From: Tolypothrix brevis GSE-NOS-MK-07-07A
GTDB lineage: Bacteria; Cyanobacteriota; Cyanobacteriia; Cyanobacteriales; Nostocaceae
NCBI GenBank assembly: GCA_019358985.1
Contig: JAHHIJ010000046.1
Coordinates: forward strand, 1 to 46,735
Direction of reading: 5' to 3'
DNA length: 46,735 nt
The position numbers were made by a program, and so were the translations under genes. Numbering within the stretch: position 1 is the stretch's first letter; each line of letters begins with the position of its first letter. Below are positions 39,503-46,735 of this stretch, one piece after another. The notes under the pieces were generated by a model. That model was not told the DNA's origin and made no database searches. It worked only from the letters and a program-made list of their open reading frames with translations.

Positions 39503-41374
39503 TTATTCACCCTCTCCACCACTACTAGGTGCAGGAGGTGCAGATTCCCGACTCCGACGAAGTACGCTACGCAACCGACTACCACTATCTTTAGACTGAT
39601 TTGATTGATTCAATTCCCGTTTCCTTCTTCTAGTCGGTGCTTGCTGTTCTCCTGATGTTCTCCTATCAGCAGTTACTTCCCTACGTCTGCGTTGTCTTGG
39701 TGCAGCTTCCCCGGAATTATTTTCTAGGGGACGACGCAACTGACTACGAATAGAACTTTGTTCAGAATTTCTTACCCTTTGTCTTGGGGTTTCATCTTCA
39801 TTCCTGGATGCACTAACTTCTGCACGTCGTCGCAAGCGTTGACTTAGCCTGCTACTTCTCGATGACTCGTTAGAAGATGCACTTTCCCCTGACGATTCTA
39901 GATTTCGCCGTCTTCTACCATTCGATACTGATACACCAGTATTATTACTAGATGATGCTTCTAGATTTCTCCTTCTGCGTCTTGATGTTTCATCCCCAGA
40001 GTTATTGTTATCTGAAGAAGCTGCTGCAACTTGCCGCTGTCTTTCTCGTTCTTCTCGTTGTCGCTGCCTTTCTCGCACTTCTCGGTTACGGCGAGAACCT
40101 GCCATAGAGTATTCTGTAGCTATATTAACTCCTTGCCTTCCTTGTTCGGCAGGTTTTAATTTCCACTGACGCGCTTGTCTGAGATGTTCTTCATCCAACT
40201 CGCGATCGCCACTGGAACGAGACAACCGCGCATTAGTAACATTACCATCTCTATCTGTATCAACAGCTACTTCTACTCTTCCTTCTGCATTTCGCCTTCT
40301 AGCACCTTCGGAGTATTTAACTTTACAGTCTTTACAAGCGGCTCGACCATCCGCAGAGCCTCCAGATCCACCGTTGCCTTCAGGTTTTTTTATTTGTGTT
40401 GGTATCTTTGGCTTTGTTGGTGCGATCGCTATTTCCCCTCTGCCGCTTCCCGTCCCATTACCACTTCCGGTACCGCTACCTGTACCAGTACCACTGCCAT
40501 TTCCAGTACCGCTACCTGTACCAGTACCACTGCCATTTCCAGTACCGCTAACACTTCCAGTACCAGTACCACTTCCTGTACCTTTACCAGAACCCGAAGC
40601 AATGGTGGAATTGCCACCACCTCCGGTACTATCAGAAGAACCATTACCGGAACCTGGTTGAGTAGCTCTTGAATCTCTAATCTGACCTAGCGTGTTTCTC
40701 AAGTTCTCGCTACTTTCTTGGGTGCTAGTCGATGATTGTACTGTCGTATTATTAGTTGCGACTTTTGTAGAACTTTGTGATTCTTGGGGCTGAGTTTTTT
40801 CAACAGGCTTTTGAACTGAGGTTGTTTCCTTTGGTATATTATTTATTGGCTTTTGCGGTTCCTTGGAAACTACCGGATCTTCCTTCTGGGGTTGTGGTCG
40901 AGTGACATCGCGTTGCTTTGTCTCAACTTGCTTCTGTACGGGAGTAAATGCTTGGGGTACGATTGGCTTTTCAATAGCCTTGGAGACTCGCACCGGTGCT
41001 TGTGGTAAAGCTTGAAGGGTTAGGTTCTGTTGCGATTGAAGTTGAGGAGATGACTGTGCAGATGTTCCCGCAACTGAACCTTCACCACCATTCCCTCCGG
41101 ATGATGTCAAAATTTCTCTTTTCCCTAATTTATTATCTTCAGGTGAGGGATTTTTTTCTTCCTTTATTGGTGTTTCCTTGACTTCCGGCTCAACAAAAGT
41201 CAACTCAATCGGTTTCTCATCCAGTTCTGGTACTCGCGTCAATAGATTACCAATACCAGATGCCAGTACCGCAACGTGCAGCACCAAGGAGCCGACTGTG
41301 CTGTAAACTAAGAAAGTTTTTAGCGCTTTGATTTCTTTCTCTCGCTGCTGTATCGCAATACTGGAGAAGGTCAT
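39503..41374 (-). CDS. TonB-family protein with long Arg/Ser-rich C-terminal tail
   Basis: 623 residues. N-terminal anchor ([20 protein letters not shown], about 20-44) with the SxxxH-type TonB helix, then a Pro/Glu/Lys/Gln-rich periplasmic spacer. A low-complexity Gly/Ser/Thr run of [13 protein letters not shown] type (about 240-320) follows. The TonB C-terminal domain (about 350-425) has [40 protein letters not shown] and [12 protein letters not shown]. Unusually the protein does not end there: about 195 more residues follow, dominated by Arg, Ser, Glu and Asn ([24 protein letters not shown]). It couples ExbB/ExbD proton flow to outer-membrane receptors. It is divergent from exbB-exbD. Confidence 0.85.
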   Translation of the reverse strand: MTFSSIAIQQREKEIKALKTFLVYSTVGSLVLHVAVLASGIGNLLTRVPELDEKPIELTFVEPEVKETPIKEEKNPSPEDNKLGKREILTSSGGNGGEGSVAGTSAQSSPQLQSQQNLTLQALPQAPVRVSKAIEKPIVPQAFTPVQKQVETKQRDVTRPQPQKEDPVVSKEPQKPINNIPKETTSVQKPVEKTQPQESQSSTKVATNNTTVQSSTSTQESSENLRNTLGQIRDSRATQPGSGNGSSDSTGGGGNSTIASGSGKGTGSGTGTGSVSGTGNGSGTGTGSGTGNGSGTGTGSGTGSGNGTGSGRGEIAIAPTKPKIPTQIKKPEGNGGSGGSADGRAACKDCKVKYSEGARRRNAEGRVEVAVDTDRDGNVTNARLSRSSGDRELDEEHLRQARQWKLKPAEQGRQGVNIATEYSMAGSRRNREVRERQRQREERERQRQVAAASSDNNNSGDETSRRRRRNLEASSSNNTGVSVSNGRRRRNLESSGESASSNESSRSSRLSQRLRRRAEVSASRNEDETPRQRVRNSEQSSIRSQLRRPLENNSGEAAPRQRRRREVTADRRTSGEQQAPTRRRKRELNQSNQSKDSGSRLRSVLRRSRESAPPAPSSGGEGE

Positions 41375-41692
41375 AAACTATTGCTACTTATTTTCACTAT
41401 TGCTTTTCTAGAATAAAACGATTCAGTGCAAAAGTAAACTAATTATATAAATTTTTTATTGAAAACTTGTGGTGGAGTAATCGAAGCATAATTCCTTTAT
41501 ATATAGGCTTTAAGTGATTTTTAGTATACCTGGCAAGTCAGATTGCGGGAAAAACTTATGTCATCAAGCCTTAAAAATGATTGACAGGAGGATTGATTTA
41601 TTCTAATCTTTATTGAAAACTAGTTTCAATACTATGATTTTTTAGTTATTGATGTTTACGGCAAATTCATTCATACTGTTTAGAGGCAAAAC
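41375..41692. promoter_or_regulatory. Divergent promoter region of tonB and exbBD
   Basis: 318 bp, very AT-rich. ATTGAAA-ACTAG-TTTCAAT (about 41612-41630) is a palindrome, and its half TTTTTATTGAAAACTTG also occurs near 41454. These could be operators for iron control, as TonB systems are usually Fur-regulated, but I cannot match a FurA box with confidence. Confidence 0.4.
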
Positions 41693-42346
41693 ATGGGAAT
41701 AAGTAATCTGTTTGCCGCTGGGGGCGTGGTAATGTTCCCCTTGCTGGCTTTTAGTGTGGTAGCGATCGCTTTAATTGTAGAACGGATTCGTTTTTGGTAT
41801 CGGATCAATCAACGTCAGAGTCGGGTAGTACGGGAAGTTTTGAATTTATATCGCTTGGATAATGTGGTAGGTGCGCTAGATAAGCTACAAAACAATGCGG
41901 ATTTACCGATTGCGAGAATGTTTCTCTCGGCTTTGGAATTGGAACAACCTAATCCTGAGGAGTTTCGTTTAGCTTTGGAAAGTGAAGCACAAGCGGAGAT
42001 ACCTGTTCTCAAACGGTTTAATAATATTTTTGAGACAATCATCTCCCTTGCTCCCCTGTTGGGATTGCTTGGTACAGTATTGGGTTTGATAGCTTCCTTC
42101 GCTTCGTTGAATATCGGTGATGTTGGTGGTAGTAAAACTGGAAGCGTCACAGCAGGTATTAGTGAAGCCCTCGTATCGACTGCATCGGGATTAGTTGTAG
42201 CTATTTTTACGTTGATGTTTGCCAATACATTTCGAGGACTTTATCAACGTCAAATCGCCTTTATGCAAGAATATGGCGGACAATTAGAACTACTTTATCG
42301 TCGTCGTTACGAACGAGGAGAGAAATCTTATGCGACTACCAGATGA
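41693..42346 (+). CDS. exbB: ExbB / MotA-TolQ-ExbB proton channel protein
   Basis: 217 residues with three transmembrane segments: VVMFPLLAFSVVAIALIVER near the N-terminus, and ETIISLAPLLGLLGTVLGLI plus EALVSTASGLVVAIFTLMFA in the second half. GLLGTVLGLI and the T-x-x-G-L motif line the proton channel in the family. ExbB forms the pentamer in which ExbD sits, energising TonB. The 3' end overlaps exbD by 17 bp. Confidence 0.93.
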   Translation: MGISNLFAAGGVVMFPLLAFSVVAIALIVERIRFWYRINQRQSRVVREVLNLYRLDNVVGALDKLQNNADLPIARMFLSALELEQPNPEEFRLALESEAQAEIPVLKRFNNIFETIISLAPLLGLLGTVLGLIASFASLNIGDVGGSKTGSVTAGISEALVSTASGLVVAIFTLMFANTFRGLYQRQIAFMQEYGGQLELLYRRRYERGEKSYATTR

Positions 42347-42734
42347 ACCTGATATTCCACCGCAAATAAATATTGTGCCGATGATTGATGTGATATTTGC
42401 GATTTTGACATTTTTTATCATGTCAACGCTGTTTTTAACTCGCCAGGAAGGTTTACCTGTAAATTTACCGAAAGCTTCAACATCTCAACAATCCCAAATT
42501 CCAACAAGAATAACTATTACAGTAGATTCCCAAGCACAGGTGAGCTTGAACAAAAAGCCGACAACAATTGATGCGCTGACTGAACAAGTGCGTAGTTTAG
42601 TTGGTGTAAACCCGGAGGCAATAGTAGTAATTAATGCCGATACAGGCGTTGGACATGGTAAGGTTGTGGCGGTAATGGATAAGGTGCGTCAAGTGAAGGG
42701 AGCGAGGTTAGCGATCGCTACTCAGAAACAATAG
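42330..42734 (+). CDS. exbD: ExbD biopolymer transport protein
   Basis: 134 residues: short cytoplasmic start, a transmembrane helix with the essential Asp (PMIDVIFAILTFFIMSTLFL, D20), then a periplasmic domain (NLPKAST to the end) with VVVINADTGVGHGKVVAVMD. It overlaps exbB, so the two are translationally coupled. With the divergent tonB gene this is a complete TonB energising system. No TonB-dependent receptor is in the window. Confidence 0.95.
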   Translation: MRLPDEPDIPPQINIVPMIDVIFAILTFFIMSTLFLTRQEGLPVNLPKASTSQQSQIPTRITITVDSQAQVSLNKKPTTIDALTEQVRSLVGVNPEAIVVINADTGVGHGKVVAVMDKVRQVKGARLAIATQKQ

Positions 42735-42781
42735 CAGGTCTTATATAGCAGGAACATACTCATTTAATTGACGACTCGGTT

Positions 42782-42827
42782 GTAGTAAGCGATTAATCGC
42801 TTAAAAAGTGCGAAGAGCGCTTACTAC
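42782..42827. repeat. GTAGT...ACTAC hairpin repeat, copy 2
   Basis: GTAGTAAGC and GCTTACTAC close two inner hairpins (GCGATTAATCGC and a GTGCGAAGAGCGC stem). Same layout as 33908-33957. It lies between the convergent exbD and Pmp3-like genes and may act as a transcript end. Confidence 0.6.
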
Positions 42828-42841
42828 GAACTTCAAGCAGC

Positions 42842-43000
42842 TTATTTCTTCGCAATCACCCATATTGCGTGGATAATTCCTGGAAGATAGCCGAAAAGCG
42901 TCAAAACTATATTGATCCAAAAGTCCATACCAAAACCAACTTGCAAAAATACTCCCAGAGGTGGTACAAATATAGCGCAAAGAATCCTAACTAAATCCAT
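42842..43000 (-). CDS. YqaE/Pmp3 family membrane peptide
   Basis: 52 residues: MDLVRILCAIFVPPLGVFLQ, then FWINIVLTLFGYLPGIIHAI and WVIAKK. Two transmembrane helices joined by a short loop, with the PPLGVFLQVG and GYLPGIIHA motifs diagnostic of UPF0057/Pmp3. These peptides are induced by salt or cold in plants, yeast and bacteria and affect membrane potential. A perfect GGAGG lies 6 bases before the ATG. Confidence 0.95.
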   Translation of the reverse strand: MDLVRILCAIFVPPLGVFLQVGFGMDFWINIVLTLFGYLPGIIHAIWVIAKK

Positions 43001-43064
43001 TTTAACCTCCAATTAACTTGTTAATGTATTCGCAGATCTACAGTCGGTTTTATTCCCACACCGA

Positions 43065-43409
43065 TTAACCACCGCTAATTTTGGCTTTGTAACCAAGCTT
43101 AATCAGAATCTCTAGGATTTTCTGCTTGTGATCGCCTTGAATTTCAACTTCATTATCTTTAATTGTGCCACCTGTGCCGCATTGAGCTTTCAATTGCTTC
43201 ACCAAATCTGCTAAAGTTTCTGGTTTTGCCTGAAACCCAGTAATTACGGTAACAGTTTTACCTTTACGTCCGCTGCGGGTAGCTTGTACCCTCACATTTT
43301 GTTGTTGTGGAGGTAGTTCTTGAGTTGGTCTTTCAAAAGCAGCAGAGTTATCGTTACCAAATTCTTGGTAAACAATACGTTTGTCAGAGTTACCTTTTCC
43401 AGAAGCCAT
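43065..43409 (-). CDS. yciH: SUI1/eIF1-like translation factor (YciH family)
   Basis: 114 residues. The variable N-terminus ends near residue 38; the SUI1 fold follows: RVQATRSGRKGKTVTVITGF, LADLVKQLKAQCGTGGTIKD, EVEIQGDHKQKILEILIKLG and YKAKISGG. The RxGRKGK-VT-I-G and CGTGGT patterns are strict family marks. It is thought to affect start-codon fidelity on the 30S subunit. Single gene, 64 bp after the Pmp3-like gene start and on the same strand, so the two may be co-transcribed. Confidence 0.93.
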   Translation of the reverse strand: MASGKGNSDKRIVYQEFGNDNSAAFERPTQELPPQQQNVRVQATRSGRKGKTVTVITGFQAKPETLADLVKQLKAQCGTGGTIKDNEVEIQGDHKQKILEILIKLGYKAKISGG

Positions 43410-43490
43410 AGTACATCAAGTAAAATTTAGCTTTATGGTTATTTATACTGATGAGGGATTAAGAGATAACTTCTTCACAATGCCCCATAC

Positions 43491-43592
43491 CCAATAGACA
43501 ACCGATGTGGAAGTTAATTATATGTTACCCAGAACCTGTAGAGACGTAGCATTGCTAGGTCTCTACATCTTTTCCACTTTCTATGCCCAATA
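43491..43592. mobile_element. Family B MITE-like copy
   Basis: CAATAGACAACCGATGTGGA and TTCCACTTTCTATGCCCAAT are imperfect inverted ends. The core is GTAGAGACGTAGCATTGCTA followed by GGTCTCTAC (one base off the palindrome). It lies between the divergent yciH and trpB genes. Confidence 0.65.
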
Positions 43593-43674
43593 CCCTAATT
43601 ATAATAAGGCGATCGCATCCTATGCCCTTGAGACTTTTCTATAATTAAGTACATTGTCTCATCGAAATCAATTT

Positions 43675-44907
43675 GTGACTACCACTCCCCTTCCTTCCTC
43701 GAAATCAACTGCACAAATCCCTGATACTCAAGGACGTTTTGGACGCTTTGGCGGTAAGTATGTCCCAGAAACGCTCATGCCTGCTTTAGCTGAACTAGAA
43801 GCAGCTTACCAACAATACCGCAATGAAGCTGGGTTTCAAGCCCAACTGCAACAACTCTTACGGGATTATGTCGGACGCGCTACACCTTTGTATTTCGCCG
43901 AACGCCTTACCGCTCATTATGCCCGACCAGATGGCACGGGAGCGCAAATTTATTTAAAGCGTGAAGATTTAAATCACACCGGCGCTCATAAAATTAATAA
44001 TGCTCTAGCTCAGGTTTTGTTAGCAAAGCGCATGGGCAAGCAGCGAATTATTGCCGAAACCGGTGCGGGACAACATGGAGTAGCTACAGCCACAGTTTGC
44101 GCTCGTTTTGGGCTGGAATGTATCATCTACATGGGCGTTCACGATATGGAACGCCAATCTTTAAATGTGTTTAGAATGCGGTTGATGGGAGCAGAAGTGC
44201 GTCCGGTAGAAGCTGGGACTGGAACTTTGAAGGATGCAACTTCTGAAGCAATTCGAGATTGGGTAACGAATGTAGAGACGACTCACTACATCCTCGGTTC
44301 GGTGGCAGGACCTCATCCTTACCCAATGATGGTACGCGATTTTCATGCGGTGATTGGGCAAGAAACTCGCGCTCAAGCGATGGAAAAATGGGGGGGTTTG
44401 CCAGATATTCTTCTAGCTTGTGTCGGTGGTGGTTCTAATGCGATGGGGCTATTTTATGAGTTTGTCAAAGAATCTTCTGTACGCTTAATTGGTGTGGAAG
44501 CAGCCGGCGAAGGTGTAAATACAGAAAAACACGCTGCCACCTTGACAAAAGGACAAATAGGTGTACTGCACGGAGCGATGAGCTATTTATTGCAAGATGA
44601 GGATGGACAAGTAATTGAAGCTCATTCGATTAGCGCGGGTTTAGATTATCCTGGTGTGGGTCCAGAACACAGTTATTTAAAGGATACTGCCCGTGCAGAA
44701 TATTACAGTGTGACAGATGCAGAGGCTTTGGCAGCGTTTCGGATGCTGTCGCAGTTAGAGGGAATTATACCAGCATTGGAAACCGCTCATGCGATCGCCT
44801 ACTTGAATACTTTATGTCCGCAGTTAAATGGTAGTCCTAAACTTGTCATCAACTGCTCTGGACGCGGTGACAAGGATGTGCAAACTGTTGCAGGAATTAG
44901 GGAATAG
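43675..44907 (+). CDS. trpB: Tryptophan synthase beta chain
   Basis: 410 residues from GTG 43675 ([11 protein letters not shown]); the TTG 21 bases upstream gives a longer, less likely start. [20 protein letters not shown], the PLP lysine in [13 protein letters not shown] (K106), [20 protein letters not shown] and the phosphate loop GGGSNAMG are all present. It makes L-tryptophan from indole and serine with TrpA. trpA is not adjacent, as usual for cyanobacteria. Canonical TrpB1 type. Confidence 0.96.
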   Translation: MTTTPLPSSKSTAQIPDTQGRFGRFGGKYVPETLMPALAELEAAYQQYRNEAGFQAQLQQLLRDYVGRATPLYFAERLTAHYARPDGTGAQIYLKREDLNHTGAHKINNALAQVLLAKRMGKQRIIAETGAGQHGVATATVCARFGLECIIYMGVHDMERQSLNVFRMRLMGAEVRPVEAGTGTLKDATSEAIRDWVTNVETTHYILGSVAGPHPYPMMVRDFHAVIGQETRAQAMEKWGGLPDILLACVGGGSNAMGLFYEFVKESSVRLIGVEAAGEGVNTEKHAATLTKGQIGVLHGAMSYLLQDEDGQVIEAHSISAGLDYPGVGPEHSYLKDTARAEYYSVTDAEALAAFRMLSQLEGIIPALETAHAIAYLNTLCPQLNGSPKLVINCSGRGDKDVQTVAGIRE

Positions 44908-45228
44908 GGCATGGGGCTTTTTTAAGAGGGGTAAAGGGACTCATGTATGGAAATAAAGCGCTAACTGGTGCGGGGTCGGTTTCCGTCCCGTTGACGTTTG
45001 TAAGAAGAGTTATTTAAATACAGCTATTATATTTTTCTTCCCCTTTCCCCCTTCCCCCTTCCCCCTCTTAAAAAGCCCCAATTGTTAAATTTTTCTTTTA
45101 ATTTGCTTGCCGATCGCTTTTATTGTAATTAAATACTCTAACTAAGGCGATCGCAATGTGCAAATATTTCCTAACATCCTGAAATACTGCAAAGTATACG
45201 GGTATACTAGGAAACAAAAAAGCAGGGG
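44908..45228. other. Intergenic region with pyrimidine-rich run
   Basis: No gene. Holds a CCCCTTTCCCCCTTCCCCCT low-complexity run (about 45040-45067), HIP1 sites and, near 45195, an AT-rich stretch (AAAGTATACGGGTATACTAG) containing the small palindrome GTATAC twice, which may lie at the promoter of the CAP-domain gene. Confidence 0.45.
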
Positions 45229-45819
45229 ATGCGTCTAAAAACTCTACATATTACTCAACTCTTCATGTTTCGACAAACTGCTTTTGGCATCGCTTTCAGT
45301 GCGCTTGTCCTAGCCAGTGGGTTAACAAGCAGTCCTGTACCGGCGGGTCACACAACGACGAAGAAAAACAGCGATAACCAGCCGTTGTCGATTGAGTCTA
45401 GTCAAGTTGCATTGTCGCCTACTACTACTTTTAAAACCACTGCTCTAGAAAAATCAGTTTTTGACCAAATTAATAGCTATCGAGTTTCTAAGGGCTTGTC
45501 AAAACTGACTTTAAATGCAAATATCACTCGGCAGGCAAGGATTCACAGCCAAAATATGGCTAATGGTAAAGTTCCGTTTAGTCACAAAGGATTTGAAAAA
45601 CGAGTAAATTCTATGCCGATTAAATACAAGAGTGCGGCAGAAAATGTCGCTTTTAACCAAGGCTATAGCGATCCTGCAAGTCAAGCTATGACTGGTTGGA
45701 TCGATAGTCCCGGACATCTAAAAAACATTAAAGGCAAATACAACTTAACTGGGATTGGTGTTGCTGCCAATAGCGAAGGTGAAGTTTATCTGACGCAGAT
45801 TTTTATCGGCAACAAATAA
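45229..45819 (+). CDS. Exported CAP/SCP-domain protein
   Basis: 196 residues. Signal peptide best read from M13 (MFRQTAFGIAFSALVLASGL), so ATG 45265 may be the true start. The CAP domain covers about 70-195: VFDQINSYRVSKGLSKLTLN, RQARIHSQNMANGKVPFSHK (conserved His), SAAENVAFN and WIDSPGHLKNIKGKYNLTGI (conserved SPGH). His and Glu of the CAP tetrad are retained. Extracellular or periplasmic; bacterial CAP proteins have varied roles and no activity can be assigned. Confidence 0.9.
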   Translation: MRLKTLHITQLFMFRQTAFGIAFSALVLASGLTSSPVPAGHTTTKKNSDNQPLSIESSQVALSPTTTFKTTALEKSVFDQINSYRVSKGLSKLTLNANITRQARIHSQNMANGKVPFSHKGFEKRVNSMPIKYKSAAENVAFNQGYSDPASQAMTGWIDSPGHLKNIKGKYNLTGIGVAANSEGEVYLTQIFIGNK

Positions 45820-45825
45820 GGATTA

Positions 45826-45914
45826 GTTAGTGGATGGTGGATAGTTGTTAGTTGTTAGTGGATAGGAGTAATTTTTGACAACTATCAACTAAAAACTAAC
45901 CACTAACTGCTAAC
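45826..45914. repeat. STRR-like spacer forming a long inverted repeat
   Basis: TTAGTTAGTGGATGGTGGAT and GTTAGTTGTTAGTGGATAGG at the left face TTGACAACTATCAACTAAAA and ACTAACCACTAACTGCTAAC at the right, so the spacer can fold on itself. It could act as a bidirectional end for the CAP gene and leader for the RNase D gene. Confidence 0.6.
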
Positions 45915-45956
45915 AATCAGGTAATATGAGGTATTAAACTGGACTTAATTCAATTC

Positions 45957-46580
45957 ATGGAAGATTTTCAAATTTGCGATCGCGACCTTAATGACGCTGA
46001 CTTATCGCAGTATTTAGAATCATCTGCGATCGCAGTCGATACCGAAACTATGGGATTATTGCCACTGCGCGATCGCTTGTGTCTTGTCCAATTGTGCAAT
46101 CATGAAGGTAAAGTTACCGCAATCCGCATTGCCAAAGGGCAAACCGACTCCCCAAACTTAAAAAAACTCTTAGAAGCAACGAATATTGTTAAGATTTTTC
46201 ACTTTGCTCGCTTCGATGTCGCCACTTTGCGTTATTATCTTGACATCCAAGTTAATCCTATATTTTGCACCAAAATTGCGAGTAAGTTAGCCCGCACTTA
46301 CACCAATCGCCACGGACTAAAAGATGTAGTGCAAGAATTGGAACAAGTCGAACTCGATAAAAGCACTCAAAGTTCAGATTGGGGAAACGCCGCTAATTTA
46401 TCCACATCTCAATTAAGTTACGCTGCTAATGATGTCCGCTACTTAATCAGCGTCCGACAAAAGTTGATAGAAATGCTCACTAGAGAAGAACGTTGGCAAA
46501 TCGCACAAGAATGTTTTCAGTGTTTACCAACTATAGTTTCCTTAGATTTGTTGCAATTTAAGGATATTTTTGAACATTGA
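45957..46580 (+). CDS. RNase D-like 3'-5' exonuclease (DEDDy family)
   Basis: 207 residues, only the exonuclease domain. Exo I VDTETMG (D28, E30), Exo II FHFARFDVATL (D87) and Exo III YAANDVRYL (Y155, D159) are complete, so it should be active on RNA. HRDC domains of E. coli RNase D are absent, as in the short cyanobacterial form. LARTYTNRHGLKDVVQELEQ and DWGNAANLSTSQLSY are typical. Likely role in tRNA or small RNA 3' processing. Confidence 0.93.
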   Translation: MEDFQICDRDLNDADLSQYLESSAIAVDTETMGLLPLRDRLCLVQLCNHEGKVTAIRIAKGQTDSPNLKKLLEATNIVKIFHFARFDVATLRYYLDIQVNPIFCTKIASKLARTYTNRHGLKDVVQELEQVELDKSTQSSDWGNAANLSTSQLSYAANDVRYLISVRQKLIEMLTREERWQIAQECFQCLPTIVSLDLLQFKDIFEH

Positions 46581-46594
46581 TAAATTACACATTG

Positions 46595-46735
46595 TAAAGA
46601 CGTTCCGCGTAAAGACGTTCCGCGTAAAGACGTTCCGCGTAAAGACGTTCCGCGTAAAGACGTTCCGCGTAAAGACGTTCCGCGTAAAGACGTTCCGCGT
46701 AAAGACGTTCCGCGTAAAGACGTTCCGCGTAAAGA
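46595..46735. repeat. 15-bp minisatellite reaching the window end
   Basis: Perfect head-to-tail repeats of TAAAGACGTTCCGCG, 9 full units and 6 bases, with no mismatch seen. The unit contains AAGACGTT, close to the GAGACGTT of the palindromic repeats. The array continues past the window, so its length is unknown. It begins 14 bp after the RNase D-like stop. Confidence 0.95.

Noticed and set aside
40175-40672. Plus-strand frames opposite the TonB gene
   Set aside because: They are Thr/Ser or Pro/Val repeats produced by reading the GTGSGTG-coding low-complexity region backwards.
41375-41692. Fur box controlling tonB/exbBD
   Set aside because: The palindrome ATTGAAA-TTTCAAT is suggestive, but I could not match the known FurA consensus well enough to call it.
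46595-46735. Possible CRISPR array
   Set aside because: The 15-bp units are directly joined without variable spacers, so this is a tandem minisatellite.

Overview
The window looks like chromosome of a filamentous, probably heterocyst-forming cyanobacterium (Nostocales such as Nostoc, Calothrix, Tolypothrix or Scytonema). The evidence is the many HIP1 octamers (GCGATCGC), genes restricted to cyanobacteria and plastids (ycf23/DUF561, DUF3288, DUF6464, a DUF6816-like lumen-type protein, FetB-type permease, long ClpC), STAND/NB-ARC ATPases, Uma2 nuclease, and a dense load of short palindromic repeats. Genus is not decidable from what I can see.

Layout. 1-7.8 kb is an accessory, defence/toxin-antitoxin type stretch: an internally deleted NB-ARC/TPR remnant, ylqF, a VOC protein, an NB-ARC ATPase without effector repeats, two AT-rich helical orphans, a type I restriction hsdS tail cut by a MITE and overlapping a DUF6883-DUF4926 pair, an orphan antitoxin, a VapBC pair and a broken DUF2281 antitoxin. 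7.8-10 kb holds sucD/sucC-like genes whose catalytic residues are replaced. 10.3-12.2 kb is a tnpB-only IS200/IS605-type element with a structured RNA upstream. 12.2-21.5 kb is a mixed housekeeping region: a membrane-anchored coiled-coil protein, fetB, a DegT aminotransferase, ycf23, tRNA-Thr and tRNA-Tyr, Uma2, an ABC exporter and a DUF6816-like protein.

22.1-25.7 kb is the most interesting block: PATAN-like/DUF4388 protein, Ras-like GTPase, roadblock/LC7 protein, protoglobin-like haem protein and V4R ligand-binding protein, all on one strand. It reads as a gas- or ligand-sensing small-GTPase switch. A second tnpB element follows (25.7-27.05 kb), then an exported protein and a 1.26-kb gene-free stretch carrying a likely orphan IscB-type omega RNA (HEARO). 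29.7-38.1 kb holds fmt, DUF6464, an MlaF-MlaD (TGD3/TGD2-like) lipid transport pair, DUF3288 and clpC. 38.1-39.5 kb is a MITE nursery with two neighbouring elements that each keep perfect 10-bp target duplications, plus a candidate sRNA and a 53-aa secreted peptide. 39.5-42.7 kb is a divergent tonB / exbB-exbD locus in which TonB has an unusual Arg/Ser-rich tail. 42.8-46.6 kb holds a Pmp3-type peptide, a SUI1-family factor, trpB, a CAP-domain protein and an RNase D-like exonuclease. The window ends inside a 15-bp minisatellite.

Three families of short inverted-repeat elements recur: A, TA-flanked CAGCA ends; B, CATAGG-type ends; C, CAATACG ends with 10-bp duplications. A and B share a core palindrome built on GAGACGTAGCA/TGCTACGTCTC. 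They account for most of the long intergenic spaces and for at least one gene disruption. All functional calls are from reading the sequence and remembered family features; no database search was run.
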